The position numbers were made by a program, and so were the translations under genes. Positions 9,836 through 21,827 of a stretch of DNA of 64,000 nt are shown here, piece by piece. The DNA lies in the NCBI RefSeq assembly GCF_016649425.1, contig NZ_JADRCR010000005.1:62001-126000 (forward strand), given 5' to 3'. This DNA comes from Limnobaculum allomyrinae. GTDB lineage: Bacteria; Pseudomonadota; Gammaproteobacteria; Enterobacterales; Enterobacteriaceae. The first letter of the stretch is position 1. Every line of letters begins with the position of its first letter. The notes under the pieces are model-generated. The model did not search any database and was not told where the DNA came from. It was given only the letters and a program-made list of their open reading frames with translations.

Positions 9836-11050
9836 ATGAATCAAAAAATTGAAAACAAAGTTCTGACGCCAACGTTAATTATTATTATGGCACTGGCAAC
9901 CGGGCTGGTCGTTGCCAGTAACTATTATGCTCAGCCGTTGCTGGAAACTATTGCTAAAGCTTTTAGTCTGTCGGTCAGTCAGGCCGGTTTTATTGTTACG
10001 GCTGCTCAGTTGGGCTATGCCGCCGGGTTGATGTTTATTGTCCCGCTGGGTGATATGTTTGAACGGCGCAGATTGATTGTGTTGATGACGCTGCTTTCTG
10101 CGGCAGGTATGTTAATTACCGCGACTTCATCAACGGTGGCTGGCGTCATTATCGGTACTGCGTTAACCGGGCTGTTCTCGGTCGTGGCTCAGCTATTGGT
10201 TCCTTTTGCCGCTACACTGGCAGAACCCGCTAAACGGGGAAAAGTTGTCGGTATCGTGATGAGCGGTTTGCTGTTGGGGATTCTGCTGGCGCGGACAGCA
10301 GCCGGTTTACTGGCAGCCGTTGGTGGCTGGCGCACTGTTTATTGGGTTGCAACGGTACTCTTAATATTGGTAGCCATCATTTTATGGTTTGCTCTTCCTC
10401 GTTATAAGCAAAGTAGCGGGCTTAATTATCCACAATTATTGATATCGATTATTTCTCTGTTCTCCCGTAATACGACATTGCGTACCCGGGCTTTTCTGGG
10501 GGCGCTCTCTTTTGCTAATTTCAGCGTACTCTGGACCTCAATGGCATTTCTGTTGGCTTCTCCGCCTTATAACTACTCCGAGGCCGTGATTGGCTTGTTT
10601 GGTTTGGTGGGGGCTGCGGGGGCGTTGGCCGCCAGTGGTGCCGGACAGTTAGTGGATAAAGGTAAAGCCAGCCAGACGACCAGTATTGGCTTAGTGCTGC
10701 TGTTTCTTTCCTGGATACCGATTGCAGTTGGTGAGGTTTCTATCTGGGCTTTACTGCTTGGCATTATTGTACTGGATTTAGCGGTACAGGGCGTTCATGT
10801 CACTAACCAATCGGTGATGTACCGTATGATGCCGGAGGCAAGAAGTCGATTAACGGCGGGTTATATGACCAGCTATTTTATCGGTGGTGCGGCAGGATCG
10901 CTGATTTCTGCCATGGCTTATCAATATGCTCAGTGGCGCGGCGTTTGTATTACCGGAGCGGTATTGAGTCTGATGGGAATGGTTATCTGGTGGCTGACCA
11001 AAGGAAAAATAGCGCAAGAAGCGGCGCAACAGGAAGACGTGCAGGCATAA
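9836..11050 (+). CDS. MFS transporter
   Basis: 404 residues with about 12 hydrophobic segments and the MFS motif A between TM2 and TM3 (PLGDMFERRRLI). The first helix ends in VASNYYAQPLLETIA, a signature shared by an enteric family of drug/metabolite efflux-type MFS proteins. Substrate not predictable. The start ATG at 9836 has only a weak ribosome binding site. It occupies the position between ytfB and fklB where E. coli K-12 has other genes, so it may be a lineage-specific insertion. Confidence 0.85.
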   Translation: MNQKIENKVLTPTLIIIMALATGLVVASNYYAQPLLETIAKAFSLSVSQAGFIVTAAQLGYAAGLMFIVPLGDMFERRRLIVLMTLLSAAGMLITATSSTVAGVIIGTALTGLFSVVAQLLVPFAATLAEPAKRGKVVGIVMSGLLLGILLARTAAGLLAAVGGWRTVYWVATVLLILVAIILWFALPRYKQSSGLNYPQLLISIISLFSRNTTLRTRAFLGALSFANFSVLWTSMAFLLASPPYNYSEAVIGLFGLVGAAGALAASGAGQLVDKGKASQTTSIGLVLLFLSWIPIAVGEVSIWALLLGIIVLDLAVQGVHVTNQSVMYRMMPEARSRLTAGYMTSYFIGGAAGSLISAMAYQYAQWRGVCITGAVLSLMGMVIWWLTKGKIAQEAAQQEDVQA

Positions 11051-11163
11051 TTCAGACGACGGTTTTGCCGTTGTCATTTATTCTGCCGGATTTCCTGTGG
11101 TATGCTTCGCCTCTGTTTATCTTTCCAGATCTATTTTCTAAGGCTATTTTCTGAGGAAACATA

Positions 11164-11784
11164 ATGACAAAGCCATCTTTTGACAGCGTAGAATCACAGG
11201 CCAGTTACGGTATTGGTTTGCAGGTTGGGCAACAGCTCCAGGAGTCCGGTTTAGAAGGGCTGGTGCCAGAAGCGCTGTTAGCCGGTTTAACGGATGCTTT
11301 GCATGGCAACCATCCTTCTGTGCCAGTAGACGTTGTTCATCGCGCATTGCGTGAAATTCATGAGCGTGCCGATCAGGTTCGTCGTGAAAAGCAGGAAGAA
11401 ATGGCCGAGGAAGGCGTACATTACTTAGAAGAGAATGCTAAGCGTAGCGAAGTGAACAGTACCGAGTCTGGTCTACAGTTCGAAGTTCTGACGCAGGGTG
11501 AAGGTTCTATTCCTTCCCGTCAGGATCGTGTACGTGTTCATTATACCGGTAGCCTGATTGATGGTACCGTATTTGATAGTTCGGTTAAGCGTGGTGAGCC
11601 GGCTGAATTCCCAGTCAGCGGTGTAATTCCTGGTTGGATTGAGGCGTTAACGTTAATGCCGGTAGGTTCCAAGTGGAAGTTAACTATCCCTCAGCATCTG
11701 GCCTATGGTGAACGTGGCGCCGGGGCTTCTATCCCGCCATTCAGCACACTGGTGTTTGAAGTGGAATTACTGGATATTCTCTGA
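11164..11784 (+). CDS. fklB: FKBP-type peptidyl-prolyl isomerase, 22 kDa
   Basis: 206 residues, the family length. The N-terminal dimerisation part ([12 protein letters not shown]) leads through a charged helix ([16 protein letters not shown]) to the FKBP domain from about residue 110: [31 protein letters not shown] and [14 protein letters not shown] carry the aromatic active-site pocket residues. No signal peptide, hence cytoplasmic FklB rather than periplasmic FkpA. Catalyses cis-trans isomerisation of X-Pro bonds. Confidence 0.95.
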   Translation: MTKPSFDSVESQASYGIGLQVGQQLQESGLEGLVPEALLAGLTDALHGNHPSVPVDVVHRALREIHERADQVRREKQEEMAEEGVHYLEENAKRSEVNSTESGLQFEVLTQGEGSIPSRQDRVRVHYTGSLIDGTVFDSSVKRGEPAEFPVSGVIPGWIEALTLMPVGSKWKLTIPQHLAYGERGAGASIPPFSTLVFEVELLDIL

Positions 11785-11812
11785 TTATTGAGAAATAGCA
11801 TTCAGAAAGAAT

Positions 11813-11845
11813 ATCAGCCAGAGCCTATGTTGCTCTGGCTGATTT
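11813..11845. terminator. Hairpin terminator between fklB and ytfE
   Basis: ATCAGCCAGAGC (11813-11824) pairs with GCTCTGGCTGAT (11832-11843), seven-base loop. It lies between two convergent genes and can serve both. Confidence 0.75.
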
Positions 11846-11855
11846 GTTGATACGC

Positions 11856-12521
11856 CTACTTATTTGCTAAAGCCCGAGGGAAAAGAATATTATTTTCCAG
11901 ATGAATATGTTCCATCAGGTCAGTAATAAACTCTTCTGTTGAGCTATACAGTGCTCTCCAGGTGTTACAAGCTTCGGCTGGAGGCGTTAAGTTATTGGTT
12001 ATCTGTTTAATCTTTTCAACATCCTGACCCGCCTGGTCGTGTTCCATTTCCATGACGTTGATGGGGCCGCCTGCCTGAGTTCCCATTCCTTGTTGGATCA
12101 TTGGAAACAGAATTCGCTCTTCTTTCATCATATGCTGCTCTAAATCCTGATAAATAATGGTCAGTCTTTCCGCCAGACCATGGGGGCAGGTTAGTTTAGC
12201 TGCATGTACACGTTCCACTTTTTGCGCCAGTAAAATCAACTCGGGTAACTGTTCTCTGTGGCGCTGATGATAACGCTGCAGGATATGTGAAATCATTTCT
12301 GAGTAGGGAGACTGTGACCAGTCTTGCGCTTCAGAAGGCTTACTGGCGAGTTGATCAAGCTGTTGAGATAATTCTGCAACATCCAGCATTTTTTTGTCTG
12401 CAGCGCGTTGCAACGTCTGTTTCCCCCCACAGCAAAAGTCGAGATCGTATTGACGAAATAATTTTGTTGCTCCGGGAATAGCAACGGCTAAAGCCCCTAA
12501 TGATTGGCTGGCGTATTCCAT
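11856..12521 (-). CDS. ytfE: Iron-sulfur cluster repair di-iron protein YtfE (RIC)
   Basis: 221 residues. The N-terminal ScdA-like part carries the vicinal cysteines [10 protein letters not shown] (Cys30-Cys31). The C-terminal hemerythrin-like four-helix bundle supplies the di-iron ligands ([42 protein letters not shown]). It repairs Fe-S clusters damaged by nitric oxide or oxidative stress. An NsrR-type palindrome 40 bases upstream of the start shows NO-responsive control. GGGAGC lies just before the ATG. Monocistronic, between convergent fklB and divergent cysQ. Confidence 0.96.
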   Translation of the reverse strand: MEYASQSLGALAVAIPGATKLFRQYDLDFCCGGKQTLQRAADKKMLDVAELSQQLDQLASKPSEAQDWSQSPYSEMISHILQRYHQRHREQLPELILLAQKVERVHAAKLTCPHGLAERLTIIYQDLEQHMMKEERILFPMIQQGMGTQAGGPINVMEMEHDQAGQDVEKIKQITNNLTPPAEACNTWRALYSSTEEFITDLMEHIHLENNILFPRALANK

Positions 12522-12560
12522 AATGGCTCCCCCTATATTTAGATGTCAGATTCGATGTTT

Positions 12561-12593
12561 TTATTAAGATGCATTTTAAATGCATCTTAATAA
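12561..12593. promoter_or_regulatory. NsrR-type operator upstream of ytfE
   Basis: A perfect inverted repeat with 16-base arms and a one-base centre: TTATTAAGATGCATTT, T, then its exact reverse complement. The core AAGATGCATTT-N-AAATGCATCTT is the 11-1-11 consensus of the nitric-oxide sensor repressor NsrR, and ytfE is its classic target. Confidence 0.85.
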
Positions 12594-12722
12594 AATGCAA
12601 TGCGTGTTTCTGTTTTAGCTTGTAGATGGGGGAAACCCTGAGAGTTAATTACCTGAAAAACTGGTTATTATGTATAGAATTGCTAATCTGAATAATTCTG
12701 ATGGTGATGGAAAAGGGGATTT

Positions 12723-13499
12723 ATGTTGCAGGTGTCAGATAGATTAGAATCGATTTGCCTGTTATCTCGTCAGGCTGGTGAGGCTATTTTGCAGGTTTAT
12801 CAAGGGTATCAGCCATTGGATGCTCATCTTAAAGCCGACAGCTCGCCGGTGACTGCCGCCGATTTGGCTGCCCACCAGGTTATTGTTGATGGCTTAACCC
12901 TGCTAACGCCAGATATTCCCGTTCTTTCTGAAGAATCTCCTCAGGAATGGGATGAGCGACGTCACTGGCAGCGTTACTGGTTAGTTGACCCTTTGGACGG
13001 GACTAAAGAGTTTTTAAATCGCAATGGTGAATTTACCGTCAATATTGCTTTGATTGAGCAGGGCATTCCGGTGATGGGCGTGGTGTATGCTCCTGTGCCG
13101 AATGTACTTTATGCCGCAGAAGATGAGCTCGCATGGAAAGAGGTTGAAGGCAACCGACAGCGGATAAGCCCAAAGCTGGCATATCCACCTAAAGTGGTTT
13201 GTAGCCGCTCACATCGCGATGAGCAACTGGAACAATTTCTGACATCTCTGGGTGATTATGAAACTACTGCGGTGGGGTCTTCACTGAAATTTTGTCTGGT
13301 TGCAGAAGGTTGTGCTCAAATCTATCCCCGTTTTGGGCCAACCTGTATTTGGGATACTGCTGCGGGTCATGCGATTGTGCGTGCGGCAGGGTTACAAGTG
13401 AATAATTGGGATAATATTCCGCTTAACTATGCGCCAGCTCACACATTTCTTAATCCCGGATTTTATGTTTCAGCTAACCCTCGGAATAAACTAAGTTAA
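12723..13499 (+). CDS. cysQ: 3'(2'),5'-bisphosphate nucleotidase
   Basis: 258 residues, slightly longer than the 246 of E. coli. Inositol-monophosphatase fold with metal-binding motifs SEESPQEW (first Glu), [19 protein letters not shown] (Asp-Pro-Leu-Asp-Gly-Thr) and [10 protein letters not shown] near the C-terminus. Hydrolyses the sulfate-assimilation by-product PAP to AMP. Membrane-associated in E. coli. Divergent from ytfE, followed by a 247-base gap before ytfK. Confidence 0.95.
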   Translation: MLQVSDRLESICLLSRQAGEAILQVYQGYQPLDAHLKADSSPVTAADLAAHQVIVDGLTLLTPDIPVLSEESPQEWDERRHWQRYWLVDPLDGTKEFLNRNGEFTVNIALIEQGIPVMGVVYAPVPNVLYAAEDELAWKEVEGNRQRISPKLAYPPKVVCSRSHRDEQLEQFLTSLGDYETTAVGSSLKFCLVAEGCAQIYPRFGPTCIWDTAAGHAIVRAAGLQVNNWDNIPLNYAPAHTFLNPGFYVSANPRNKLS

Positions 13500-13746
13500 T
13501 AAGTGTTAAATTTTATATACTTCACATTATATAGTTTTTAATTCGTGAAAATTCAATTTCTGTCCTATAGTTATTGGTACTCACTGCTTTCCTGACATTT
13601 CAGCATGTTATGTAAATAACGTTAAAGAGGCTATGAGTATAAAGAATAGTAGTGTTAACTAAGAGACATAGCTAGTGTCACTAACGAGTTGTTCGGGTGA
13701 CCGGGCTATAGTGACGTTACGTCTTAATAATAATGGAGGACATGAA

Positions 13747-13953
13747 ATGAAAATCTTCCCTAGCTACAATCCACAACGGATTGCGCTATACGTGAAGACT
13801 CTCTTCCGTGGCAGGCTCTACATCAAGGGTATTGGTGCATTTGAGTTTGATATGGGGAAAATTCTGCTTCCAAAAGTATGTGATAAAATTCACTTCAATG
13901 TTATGGCGGAAGTAAACCGGGAAGTTCAGGAGTTACGCGCTGAATTTGCCTGA
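13747..13953 (+). CDS. ytfK: YtfK, SpoT-activating small protein
   Basis: 68 residues from the ATG at 13747 with GGAGG six bases upstream; a longer frame from 13675 has no ribosome binding site. [20 protein letters not shown] and [11 protein letters not shown] match enteric YtfK. In E. coli YtfK binds the SpoT catalytic domain and shifts it to (p)ppGpp synthesis during phosphate and fatty-acid starvation. The leader holds a 7-bp stem (GTCACTA 13677-13683 with TAGTGAC 13709-13715), possibly a structured 5' UTR. Confidence 0.93.
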   Translation: MKIFPSYNPQRIALYVKTLFRGRLYIKGIGAFEFDMGKILLPKVCDKIHFNVMAEVNREVQELRAEFA

Positions 13954-13988
13954 TATTGAATGAATATTCACATCTTATGTTAACTTTA

Positions 13989-14020
13989 ATGGCCATCTTT
14001 AACGATGGCCATCTTGTTTT
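13989..14020 (+). terminator. Terminator between ytfK and ytfL
   Basis: ATGGCCATC (13989-13997) pairs with GATGGCCAT (14004-14012), six-base loop, followed by CTTGTTTT. Confidence 0.75.
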
Positions 14021-14035
14021 CTGAATAATGAATTT

Positions 14036-15373
14036 TTATTCAGTTTCTTTTGATTGTTTTTCTTTACTCTCTTCCGGTGATATCGCCGGATTATCCTGTA
14101 GTCGAGTCACTAGCAACTGATCGATTTTGTAGCTGTCGATATCAACTACTTCAAACTTATAGCCTGAAAATTTCACTGAGTCAGTACGCTTTGGAATCTT
14201 ACGCAACATGTACATCATAAAACCACCGATGGTTTCATAATTTTCTGACTGCGGAAATTCATCGATAGACAGGGCTCGCATCACATCATCAATAGGTGTT
14301 ACACCGTCAACCAGCCATGAGCTTTCATCACGAGCAACAATCTGTTCTTCCTGTCCGGGGCCAATCAAATCGCCCATGAGTGTGGTCATCACATCTTTAA
14401 GGGTGATGATGCCAACCACCAACGCATATTCATTCAGGATGACCGCGAAGTCTTCACCGGCCACTTTAAAGCTTTCCAGCGTCTCTGACAGCGTTAGGGT
14501 ATCCGGAACAATCAGCGGAGTATGGATTTGAACCCCACCTTTTAAGGTCAGACTCTGATTGCTCAAAACCCGTATCAGTAAATCTTTAGAGTCAACATAG
14601 CCAATAATTTGGTCAATGGAACCATTACAAACTAAAAACTTGGAGTGGGGATAGTTGGCGATTTTATCTTTAATCTCGGCTTCCTGTTCATCCAGTTCAA
14701 AATAGACCACATGTTCACGAGCCGTCATGGAAGAGGGAACCGTTCTGGATTCCAGTTCGAACACGTTCTCTATCAGTTCATGTTCTTGCTTGCGTAATAC
14801 TCCAGCCAGAGCGCCGGCTTCAAATACGGCATACACATCATCAGAGGTAATGTTGTCATTACGCATCATCGGAACTTTAAACAGGCGACAAATCAGAGTA
14901 GCCATACCATTAAAGAACCAAACCAGTGGGCGGAACAAGGTAATACAGAAGCGCATTGGATTGATAATCCGGATCGCGACTGCCTCCGGTGATGTCATGC
15001 CAATGCGTTTTGGTGTCAGGTCGGCAAACAGAATAAATAAGCTGGTAACAATAGAGAATGAAATGATAAATCCAAGTTGTTCTGAAAGTTCGGGCTCCAT
15101 AAAACGGCTGAGAAAAGCGGCAACATAAGGGGAGAAGATAGAATCACCCACAATACCGCCCAAAATGGCGACGGCATTAATGCCAATTTGTACCACGGTG
15201 AAGAAAACTCCAGGGGTTGCCTGTAGCTCCAGTACACGGGCTGCATTAACATTGCCTTCATCCACCATCATTTTCAGCCTCATTTTTCTTGAGGCGGCGA
15301 GAGAGATCTCGGCAAAAGAGAAGAACGCACTTATCGCGATCAACAAAATAATCAGTAATAGACTGTTTAACAT
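14036..15373 (-). CDS. ytfL: CNNM/CorC-domain inner membrane protein YtfL (PaeA)
   Basis: 445 residues. Four membrane segments in the first 190 residues (CNNM domain, opening with LLLIILLIAISAFFSFAEISLAASR), then a CBS pair (about 210-330) and a C-terminal CorC/HlyC transporter-associated domain (about 345-430). In E. coli YtfL (PaeA) protects against cadaverine and putrescine, apparently as an exporter. The C-terminal tail is Glu/Lys-rich. Divergent from nothing upstream except msrA in the same direction, with 144 bases between. Confidence 0.93.
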   Translation of the reverse strand: MLNSLLLIILLIAISAFFSFAEISLAASRKMRLKMMVDEGNVNAARVLELQATPGVFFTVVQIGINAVAILGGIVGDSIFSPYVAAFLSRFMEPELSEQLGFIISFSIVTSLFILFADLTPKRIGMTSPEAVAIRIINPMRFCITLFRPLVWFFNGMATLICRLFKVPMMRNDNITSDDVYAVFEAGALAGVLRKQEHELIENVFELESRTVPSSMTAREHVVYFELDEQEAEIKDKIANYPHSKFLVCNGSIDQIIGYVDSKDLLIRVLSNQSLTLKGGVQIHTPLIVPDTLTLSETLESFKVAGEDFAVILNEYALVVGIITLKDVMTTLMGDLIGPGQEEQIVARDESSWLVDGVTPIDDVMRALSIDEFPQSENYETIGGFMMYMLRKIPKRTDSVKFSGYKFEVVDIDSYKIDQLLVTRLQDNPAISPEESKEKQSKETE

Positions 15374-15517
15374 AATTTATCCGCAGTTATATCGGAAATA
15401 GACTTTAACGTTGAGTACTCTGAACGAGCAAAAAGGGTAACGGACTATGAGGGCCGACGGGCTTTAGTCCGTTATCATTATTTAGTATAACAGTTGGTTA
15501 ACGCTTGTCATATGTCT

Positions 15518-16156
15518 TTAGGTTTCTGGTGGCAGGCAAACACCAATACCGCCCAGATTACAATAACCATTAGGATGCCTGGCCAGATATTGTTGATGCT
15601 CATCTTCAGCGAAATAGAAAGGCTTCGCCATAGTAATTTCAGTGGTGATATGTCGCGTATCTCTGGCATCACTCATGGCTTTAGTAAAAGCCTTTTCGCT
15701 ATCCAGTGCTTGTTGCAACTGTTCAGGCGTGGTTGCATAGATAGCCGAGCGGTATTGGGAGCCGATATCATTTCCTTGCCGCATTCCCTGAGCTGGATCG
15801 TGATTTTCCCAAAACAATTTGAGTAAATCGGTATAGCTAATAATCGATGGATCAAAAACGACTTTTACTACTTCTGCATGCCCTGTTTGTCCACTGCAAA
15901 CTTCGCGATAAGTTGGATTAGGTGTTACGCCTCCGCTATATCCTGCGGCAGTGCTATATACCCCAGGCTGTTGCCAAAACAGGCGTTCTACACCCCAAAA
16001 ACAACCCATTGCGAAAATTGCTTCTGACATATTTGGGGGTATCCCGGTCATTGGTGTGTGTAAGACTAAGTGCTCAGCGGCGACTTTCATTGGTGTATCT
16101 CTGCCGGGAAGGGCATTTTCCGGCGAGGTGAATTCTAATATATTAACGGGTAACAT
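15518..16156 (-). CDS. msrA: Peptide methionine sulfoxide reductase A
   Basis: 212 residues. The catalytic motif GCFWG sits near residues 51-55, and recycling cysteines lie at the C-terminus ([11 protein letters not shown]). The N-terminal extension ([11 protein letters not shown]) is the enteric form. Reduces S-methionine sulfoxide with thioredoxin. GGAG about six bases before the ATG supports this start. Divergent from tamA, 174 bases away. Confidence 0.96.
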   Translation of the reverse strand: MLPVNILEFTSPENALPGRDTPMKVAAEHLVLHTPMTGIPPNMSEAIFAMGCFWGVERLFWQQPGVYSTAAGYSGGVTPNPTYREVCSGQTGHAEVVKVVFDPSIISYTDLLKLFWENHDPAQGMRQGNDIGSQYRSAIYATTPEQLQQALDSEKAFTKAMSDARDTRHITTEITMAKPFYFAEDEHQQYLARHPNGYCNLGGIGVCLPPET

Positions 16157-16330
16157 AAATTTTCTCCGGATGTTTTTGTCAAGATAGGGTTAAGCCGGTT
16201 GTATCTGAATCAATCTTTACCGACAATATACAACTAATTAACAGGGTATGAGATAAAGCATACCTGATCTAAACTCTTACTACGTTGTTAATCATTGTAG
16301 TCAATCAGATAGATTATTTTAGGAGTTGTA

Positions 16331-18076
16331 GTGCCTCAATCACGATACAAAGTATTTTACCTGTTGCTGCCCTTTATGCTGGTTGTCTCATCGGCAAAAA
16401 CGGCGGGGCTGAGTCTGGAGGTAAAAGGATTAAGTGGTGATCTGGAGGCAAACGTCGAGGCGCTACTTTCAACAATTCCTGAAGAAGAGATTTCTGATAA
16501 CCCTCGTTTTACTCGTCAGGTAGAAGAGACGATTCGTAAAGGGCTACGGGCTAAAGGTTACTACGATCCTGAAATTAAATTTGATGTTATCCAGTCAGGG
16601 TTGGCGTTAAAGCCCACATTAACCGCCACGGTAACGCCAGGCGAACCGGTACGCATTGAACAGACGAATGTGATTATTACCGGTCAGGCAAAAGAAGATG
16701 AGTTCTATATAGACCTGTTGAAAAAGGATATCCCTGCAAAAGGAACCATTCTCGATCACGGTACCTATGATGATTTTAAAGGTTCCCTTACCGGACTGGC
16801 TATTCGCCGTGGTTTCTTTGATGCCAGCATTGAACGAAGCCAATTGGGGGTTGCTGCCGATCTCCATCAGGCATTCTGGGATATCGATTTTAACAGTGGC
16901 GACCGTTATCGCTTTGGTAAGGTCACTTTTATCGATTCACAGATTCGTGATGACTATTTGCAGAATTTGATCCCATTTAAAGAGGGGGAATACTATACCT
17001 CTGCTCAGCTTTCTGAACTGAACCGCCGTCTTTCATCAACCAACTGGTTTAACAGTGTGGTGGTTTCACCTAATTTTGACGGTGTTTATGGCGATAAACT
17101 ATTACCGTTGGAAGGTGTCCTCTCTCCAAGAACCCAAAATATCATTGAGCTTGGTGGCGGTTACTCCACTGATATAGGCCCCCGGGTTAAAGCCAACTGG
17201 AAGAAACCGTGGATTAACGATCGAGGCCATAGCCTGGAGAGCGGTATCAGCCTTTCTGCACCGGAACAAAGTCTCGATTTCAGTTATAAAATTCCATTGC
17301 AGAAAAGCCCGTTAGAACAATATTACCTGCTGCAATCAGGCTACAAGCATGAAGATCAAAACGATACTAAATCCAGTTCAGGAATGTTCAACGTTGCCCG
17401 GTATTGGGATAGTACCAGCGGCTGGCAGCGAGCAGTAAATCTGCGTTGGAGTTTGGATAACTTTACTCAGGGTTCTGTTACCAATACCACCATGCTGCTC
17501 TACCCTGGCGTTAGTATTAACCGAACTCGCCAACGCGGAGGCCTGATGCCCATGTGGGGTGATAGCCAACGTTATTCATTAGACGTATCGGAAACCAGTT
17601 GGGGTTCGGATGTTAATTTTGCAGTAGTACAGGCACAAAACGTATGGATCCGCTCTTTGGGGGATAAACACCGCTTTATTGCCCGAGGTAACTTAGGTTG
17701 GATAGAGACCGGTGATTTTAGCAAGGTTCCACCTTCATTGCGTTTCTTCGCCGGTGGCGATCGCAGTATCCGTGGTTATAAGTACAAATCGCTCTCGCCA
17801 AAAGATGATGATGGTAAATTAACCGGAGCTTCCAAGCTGGCTACCGGATCGCTGGAATATCAGTATAACGTCACCGGTAACTGGTGGGGTGCGGCCTTTG
17901 CTGATGGTGGTGATGCTGTCAATAAATTAGACGACTACACCTTTAAGAAAGGGGCCGGTGTTGGTGTTCGCTGGGCGTCGCCGATAGGGCCAATTAAGTT
18001 GGATATCGCAGCTCCCATTGGGGATAGCGATAAGCATGGTATGCAGATTTATATCGGTTTGGGGCCAGAGCTATGA
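16331..18076 (+). CDS. tamA: Translocation and assembly module subunit TamA
   Basis: 581 residues from a GTG start at 16331 with AGGAG seven bases upstream. Signal peptide ending near VSSAKTAG, three POTRA domains (about 25-265) and a 16-strand Omp85 barrel containing the lid-loop motif ([13 protein letters not shown] near residues 478-490). The C-terminal strand ends GLGPEL. With TamB it promotes assembly of some outer-membrane proteins and supports phospholipid traffic to the outer membrane. Its stop overlaps the tamB start by four bases. Confidence 0.96.
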   Translation: MPQSRYKVFYLLLPFMLVVSSAKTAGLSLEVKGLSGDLEANVEALLSTIPEEEISDNPRFTRQVEETIRKGLRAKGYYDPEIKFDVIQSGLALKPTLTATVTPGEPVRIEQTNVIITGQAKEDEFYIDLLKKDIPAKGTILDHGTYDDFKGSLTGLAIRRGFFDASIERSQLGVAADLHQAFWDIDFNSGDRYRFGKVTFIDSQIRDDYLQNLIPFKEGEYYTSAQLSELNRRLSSTNWFNSVVVSPNFDGVYGDKLLPLEGVLSPRTQNIIELGGGYSTDIGPRVKANWKKPWINDRGHSLESGISLSAPEQSLDFSYKIPLQKSPLEQYYLLQSGYKHEDQNDTKSSSGMFNVARYWDSTSGWQRAVNLRWSLDNFTQGSVTNTTMLLYPGVSINRTRQRGGLMPMWGDSQRYSLDVSETSWGSDVNFAVVQAQNVWIRSLGDKHRFIARGNLGWIETGDFSKVPPSLRFFAGGDRSIRGYKYKSLSPKDDDGKLTGASKLATGSLEYQYNVTGNWWGAAFADGGDAVNKLDDYTFKKGAGVGVRWASPIGPIKLDIAAPIGDSDKHGMQIYIGLGPEL

Positions 18077-21000
18077 GGATGAAGTGGGTTAAACGAGTTC
18101 TGATTGCTCTGTTATTGTTGATTGTGCTGGTGTGTGGTGCACTGGCCTGGTTACTGGGAACCCAGAGTGGATTGCATTTTGTGCTTAATCAGGCGCTGCG
18201 TCTGGTATCCGGATTACAAATTGGCAAAGTTGAAGGTGGATGGCGTGATTTAACGTTGTCGAAAGTTAGTTATGCCATGCCCGGTATTGATGTTGGTGTT
18301 GGTGAGTTTTATTTGTCAGTCAATATGGGCTGCATCACCAACAAGAAGATTTGCGTTAATGCCATTACAGCCACAGACGTTGATGTTAAGGTTAATACCA
18401 GCCAGATCCCAACCTCTGATGTTATTGATGAACCGGAAAGTGAACCGGTTACCGATATTCAAACCCCTTATCCCATTGCGCTTAATTTGCTGCGTTTAAA
18501 TAACGTTAACGTAACCGTTGACGATATTGCCATTAGCCTGAATGAGTTTCGTACCGCAGCTAACTGGCAGCAGCGTGAAATCTCCATACAGCCAACCACT
18601 ATTCGCCAGTTGTTAGTGGTACTGCCTGAGTCGTCTGAGCCGGAACCTGTTCCGACTGGCCCACAGAAAACTACCGGAGAGATGCTGAAGCAACTGTTTG
18701 CTGAGCCTCTATTGGCATCATTGCCGGAAGTGCCTCTGCCGATGGATTTCAATTTACCAAGTCTAATTGGTGAAGATTTACGTTTAGCAGGAAGTACACC
18801 AATCCAGATAGATCGCCTGGAGTTACAGGCCATCAGCAAAGCGTCCCACATTCAGATCCAGTCATTAAAAGTGAATGCGCCTGAAGGTATGGCTGCTCTG
18901 ACTGGTGAAGTCACTATGAATAATCACTGGCCGCTGAATCTTACGCTTAACGCTACCGTCAATGACCCTTCTCTGAAGGGCGAGAAAGTTAAGTTAATTG
19001 CAGGTGGTGAAATTACAGGTCAGTTAACTGTCAACCTTAATGCTTCCGGCCCGATTGGCGCTCAGCTAAAAGCTGAAACTGAGCTGGCTACTGCAGGATT
19101 ACCGCTTGCGCTAACTCTGGAGAGCAAACAGGTTCGCTGGCCACTGACAGGGAAAGTTGATTATAAGGTTAATGACACTCGTCTGCGCCTGACCGGAAAA
19201 GCGACCAATTACGCATTATCTTTACGTTCAGCCGTTGAAGGAACCGATATTCCTCCAGCCAACGTACAGGTTGATGGCAACGGTAATATTCAACAGTTTA
19301 ATTTATCCCGTTTGCGTTTAAATGCCTTACAGGGCAAAGCAGAGATGAGCGGTGTCGTTGACTGGAGTAATGCCATAAGTTGGCGCTCACTGTTAACCAT
19401 TGATAGCATCAATACCGCAAAACAATGGCCCGAATGGCCAGTAAGCCTTAACGGAAAAGTCAGCACCAAAGGCAGCCTGAATGGTGGAAGCTGGCAGGTC
19501 GATGTACCGGAACTTAATCTGAATGGTCAGGTTAAACAAAATCGTCTGAGTGCGACCGGATCGTTAAAAGGCAATGATGCCGGTCAGTGGGTAATTCCAG
19601 GTATTAACTTGGCTCTGGGGCCTAATACGGTAGATGTTAAAGGGGATCTGGCCAACAAATGGGTGCTGGATGCTGATATTAATGCCCCTAAATTGACCGG
19701 GATGTTGCCGGGGCTAAGCGGTGTTGCTAAAGGCACAGTAAAACTCAGAGGCAATGCTAAAGCACCTCAACTGTTAGCCGACGTAACGGCAAGTGGTTTA
19801 GGCTGGCAGGACATGCAAATTGCTAAAGTGACCCTGAACAGCGATATCACTTCAGAATCTCAGGTAAAAGGGGTTCTGGCGCTGGCAGTAAGTGGTTTGA
19901 AACAGGGCGATTTAAATGTCAGCCAATTGAATCTTGATGCTGAAGGTAATGAAAGCAAGCACCAACTTAAACTGAATATTAATGGTAAACCGGTGTCCGG
20001 ACAGTTGGCATTGTCCGGTAGTTTTGACCGCGCCAGTGAGCGATGGAAAGGCGCGCTGAGCAATACTCGGTTCGATACCCCGGTTGGTGAATGGAAAACT
20101 TCACAGGATGTTGCGCTGGACTACCGTAACGCACAGCAAACCATCAGCATTGGTTCTCACTGCTGGCGTAATCCAAACGCAGAGCTTTGTGTGCCAAAAA
20201 CCATTGAAGCAGGCCCGAGTGGTCAGGCTTCCATTGTGCTTAGCCGTTTTGACTTAGCGATGTTGGCGCCATTACTGGATAGAGATACCAAAGCTAAAGG
20301 GGTATTTAGCGGTAATGCAGATATCAGTTGGAAAGCTAACGGTGGGTTACCTCAGGCCAAAGTACTGCTGAAAGGTGACGGCGTTGCAGTAACCCAAATT
20401 GTTAATGGTCGTCCATTGCCCGTGGTACTGGATGATATGAAGCTGGATGCCAATCTGACGGGGAATCGTGCCCAGCTTAACTGGCTGATGAAAATAGCCA
20501 ATAACGGCAGCTTCAGCGGAAACCTTCAGGTAAATGATCCACAAAATAGCCGCAGCTTATCCGGAAATGTGAAAATCGATGCCTTTTCTCTCGCATTATT
20601 GAAACCCGTCTTGCTGAGCAGTGAAAAAGCCGACGGCGTGCTGAATGCTAATTTAAGCCTGTCCGGTAATGCACAAAACCCAAGAATTTCCGGCCCTCTG
20701 GTGCTTGATCAACTAAAGCTGAATACCCAGATGGTTCCTTTGACAGTGAAAGATGGTCGTATTGCACTGAATTTCAATGGTACCAGTTCTGAATTAACCG
20801 GGCTTATCCAAACCGAGAAAGGTTCGTTGAACCTCGGAGGGAACGCAGACTGGCGTCAAATTGATGCATGGAGAGCTTCAATCACGGCAAAAGGCGACCG
20901 GATTCGCATTTCTATGCCACCAACAGTGATGCTGGATGTTTCTCCTGATATTGTTTTTGAGGCAACACCTCAATTGTTGACGTTAAATGGCTCTGTCGGT

Positions 21001-21825
21001 GTGCCCTGGGCCAGAATCACGGTAGAGGAGATCCCTGAAAGTGCTACAGGTATCTCTTCTGATGAAGTGATGTTGGACAACCAGTTAAAACCGATTGAAA
21101 CCAAAACTGCATCGATACCGATTAACAGTAATTTAGTGATTCATATCGGCAATAACGTCTCGATTAATGCATTTGGTTTAAAAGCGCGTTTACAGGGTGA
21201 TTTAAAAGTCGCTCAGGATAAAAAAGGACTAGGCTTAAACGGTCAGGTTAATATTCCGGATGGTTCTTTCCGCGCTTATGGGCAGGACTTGGTGATCCGT
21301 AAAGGGCAAATTTTGTTTGCAGGTGCTGCCGATCAGCCGATGTTGAATCTGGAGGCCATACGTAATCCTGATGCAACAGAGAATGATGTTACTGCCGGAG
21401 TTCGCGTTACCGGCCTTGCCAGTGAACCGAAAGTAGAGATTTTCTCGGATCCGGCAATGTCGCAGGAACAAGCGCTATCTTATCTGCTCAGAGGGCAGGG
21501 GCTGGACAGCGGTGGTGGTGACAGTGATATGATGACCTCGATGCTGATTGGAATAGGCGTTGCCAAGAGCGGTAAGCTGGTTGGACAGATCGGTGAAGCG
21601 TTTGGCGTTAAAAATTTATCACTGGATACGCAAGGCGTCGGCGACAGTTCTTCTGTTGTGGTGAGTGGCTATATTATGCCGGGCTTACAGGTAAAATATG
21701 GTGTAGGGATCTTTGACTCACTGGCAACATTAACTTTACGCTATCGACTGATGCCAAAATTGTATCTTGAAGCGGTGTCTGGTATCGATCAGGCGTTGGA
21801 TTTGCTCTATCAGTTTGAGTTTTGA
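18073..21825 (+). CDS. tamB: Translocation and assembly module subunit TamB
   Basis: 1250 residues, near the 1259 of E. coli. One N-terminal membrane anchor ([21 protein letters not shown]) followed by a very long repeating beta-rich periplasmic region of the AsmA/VPS13-like bridge type and the C-terminal DUF490 domain (about 900-1250), ending in Phe. Works as a lipid-conducting groove between inner membrane and TamA. Start overlaps the tamA stop by four bases (ATGA), and ytfP follows two bases after its stop, so the three form one operon. Confidence 0.96.
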   Translation: MRMKWVKRVLIALLLLIVLVCGALAWLLGTQSGLHFVLNQALRLVSGLQIGKVEGGWRDLTLSKVSYAMPGIDVGVGEFYLSVNMGCITNKKICVNAITATDVDVKVNTSQIPTSDVIDEPESEPVTDIQTPYPIALNLLRLNNVNVTVDDIAISLNEFRTAANWQQREISIQPTTIRQLLVVLPESSEPEPVPTGPQKTTGEMLKQLFAEPLLASLPEVPLPMDFNLPSLIGEDLRLAGSTPIQIDRLELQAISKASHIQIQSLKVNAPEGMAALTGEVTMNNHWPLNLTLNATVNDPSLKGEKVKLIAGGEITGQLTVNLNASGPIGAQLKAETELATAGLPLALTLESKQVRWPLTGKVDYKVNDTRLRLTGKATNYALSLRSAVEGTDIPPANVQVDGNGNIQQFNLSRLRLNALQGKAEMSGVVDWSNAISWRSLLTIDSINTAKQWPEWPVSLNGKVSTKGSLNGGSWQVDVPELNLNGQVKQNRLSATGSLKGNDAGQWVIPGINLALGPNTVDVKGDLANKWVLDADINAPKLTGMLPGLSGVAKGTVKLRGNAKAPQLLADVTASGLGWQDMQIAKVTLNSDITSESQVKGVLALAVSGLKQGDLNVSQLNLDAEGNESKHQLKLNINGKPVSGQLALSGSFDRASERWKGALSNTRFDTPVGEWKTSQDVALDYRNAQQTISIGSHCWRNPNAELCVPKTIEAGPSGQASIVLSRFDLAMLAPLLDRDTKAKGVFSGNADISWKANGGLPQAKVLLKGDGVAVTQIVNGRPLPVVLDDMKLDANLTGNRAQLNWLMKIANNGSFSGNLQVNDPQNSRSLSGNVKIDAFSLALLKPVLLSSEKADGVLNANLSLSGNAQNPRISGPLVLDQLKLNTQMVPLTVKDGRIALNFNGTSSELTGLIQTEKGSLNLGGNADWRQIDAWRASITAKGDRIRISMPPTVMLDVSPDIVFEATPQLLTLNGSVGVPWARITVEEIPESATGISSDEVMLDNQLKPIETKTASIPINSNLVIHIGNNVSINAFGLKARLQGDLKVAQDKKGLGLNGQVNIPDGSFRAYGQDLVIRKGQILFAGAADQPMLNLEAIRNPDATENDVTAGVRVTGLASEPKVEIFSDPAMSQEQALSYLLRGQGLDSGGGDSDMMTSMLIGIGVAKSGKLVGQIGEAFGVKNLSLDTQGVGDSSSVVVSGYIMPGLQVKYGVGIFDSLATLTLRYRLMPKLYLEAVSGIDQALDLLYQFEF

Positions 21826-21827
21826 TT

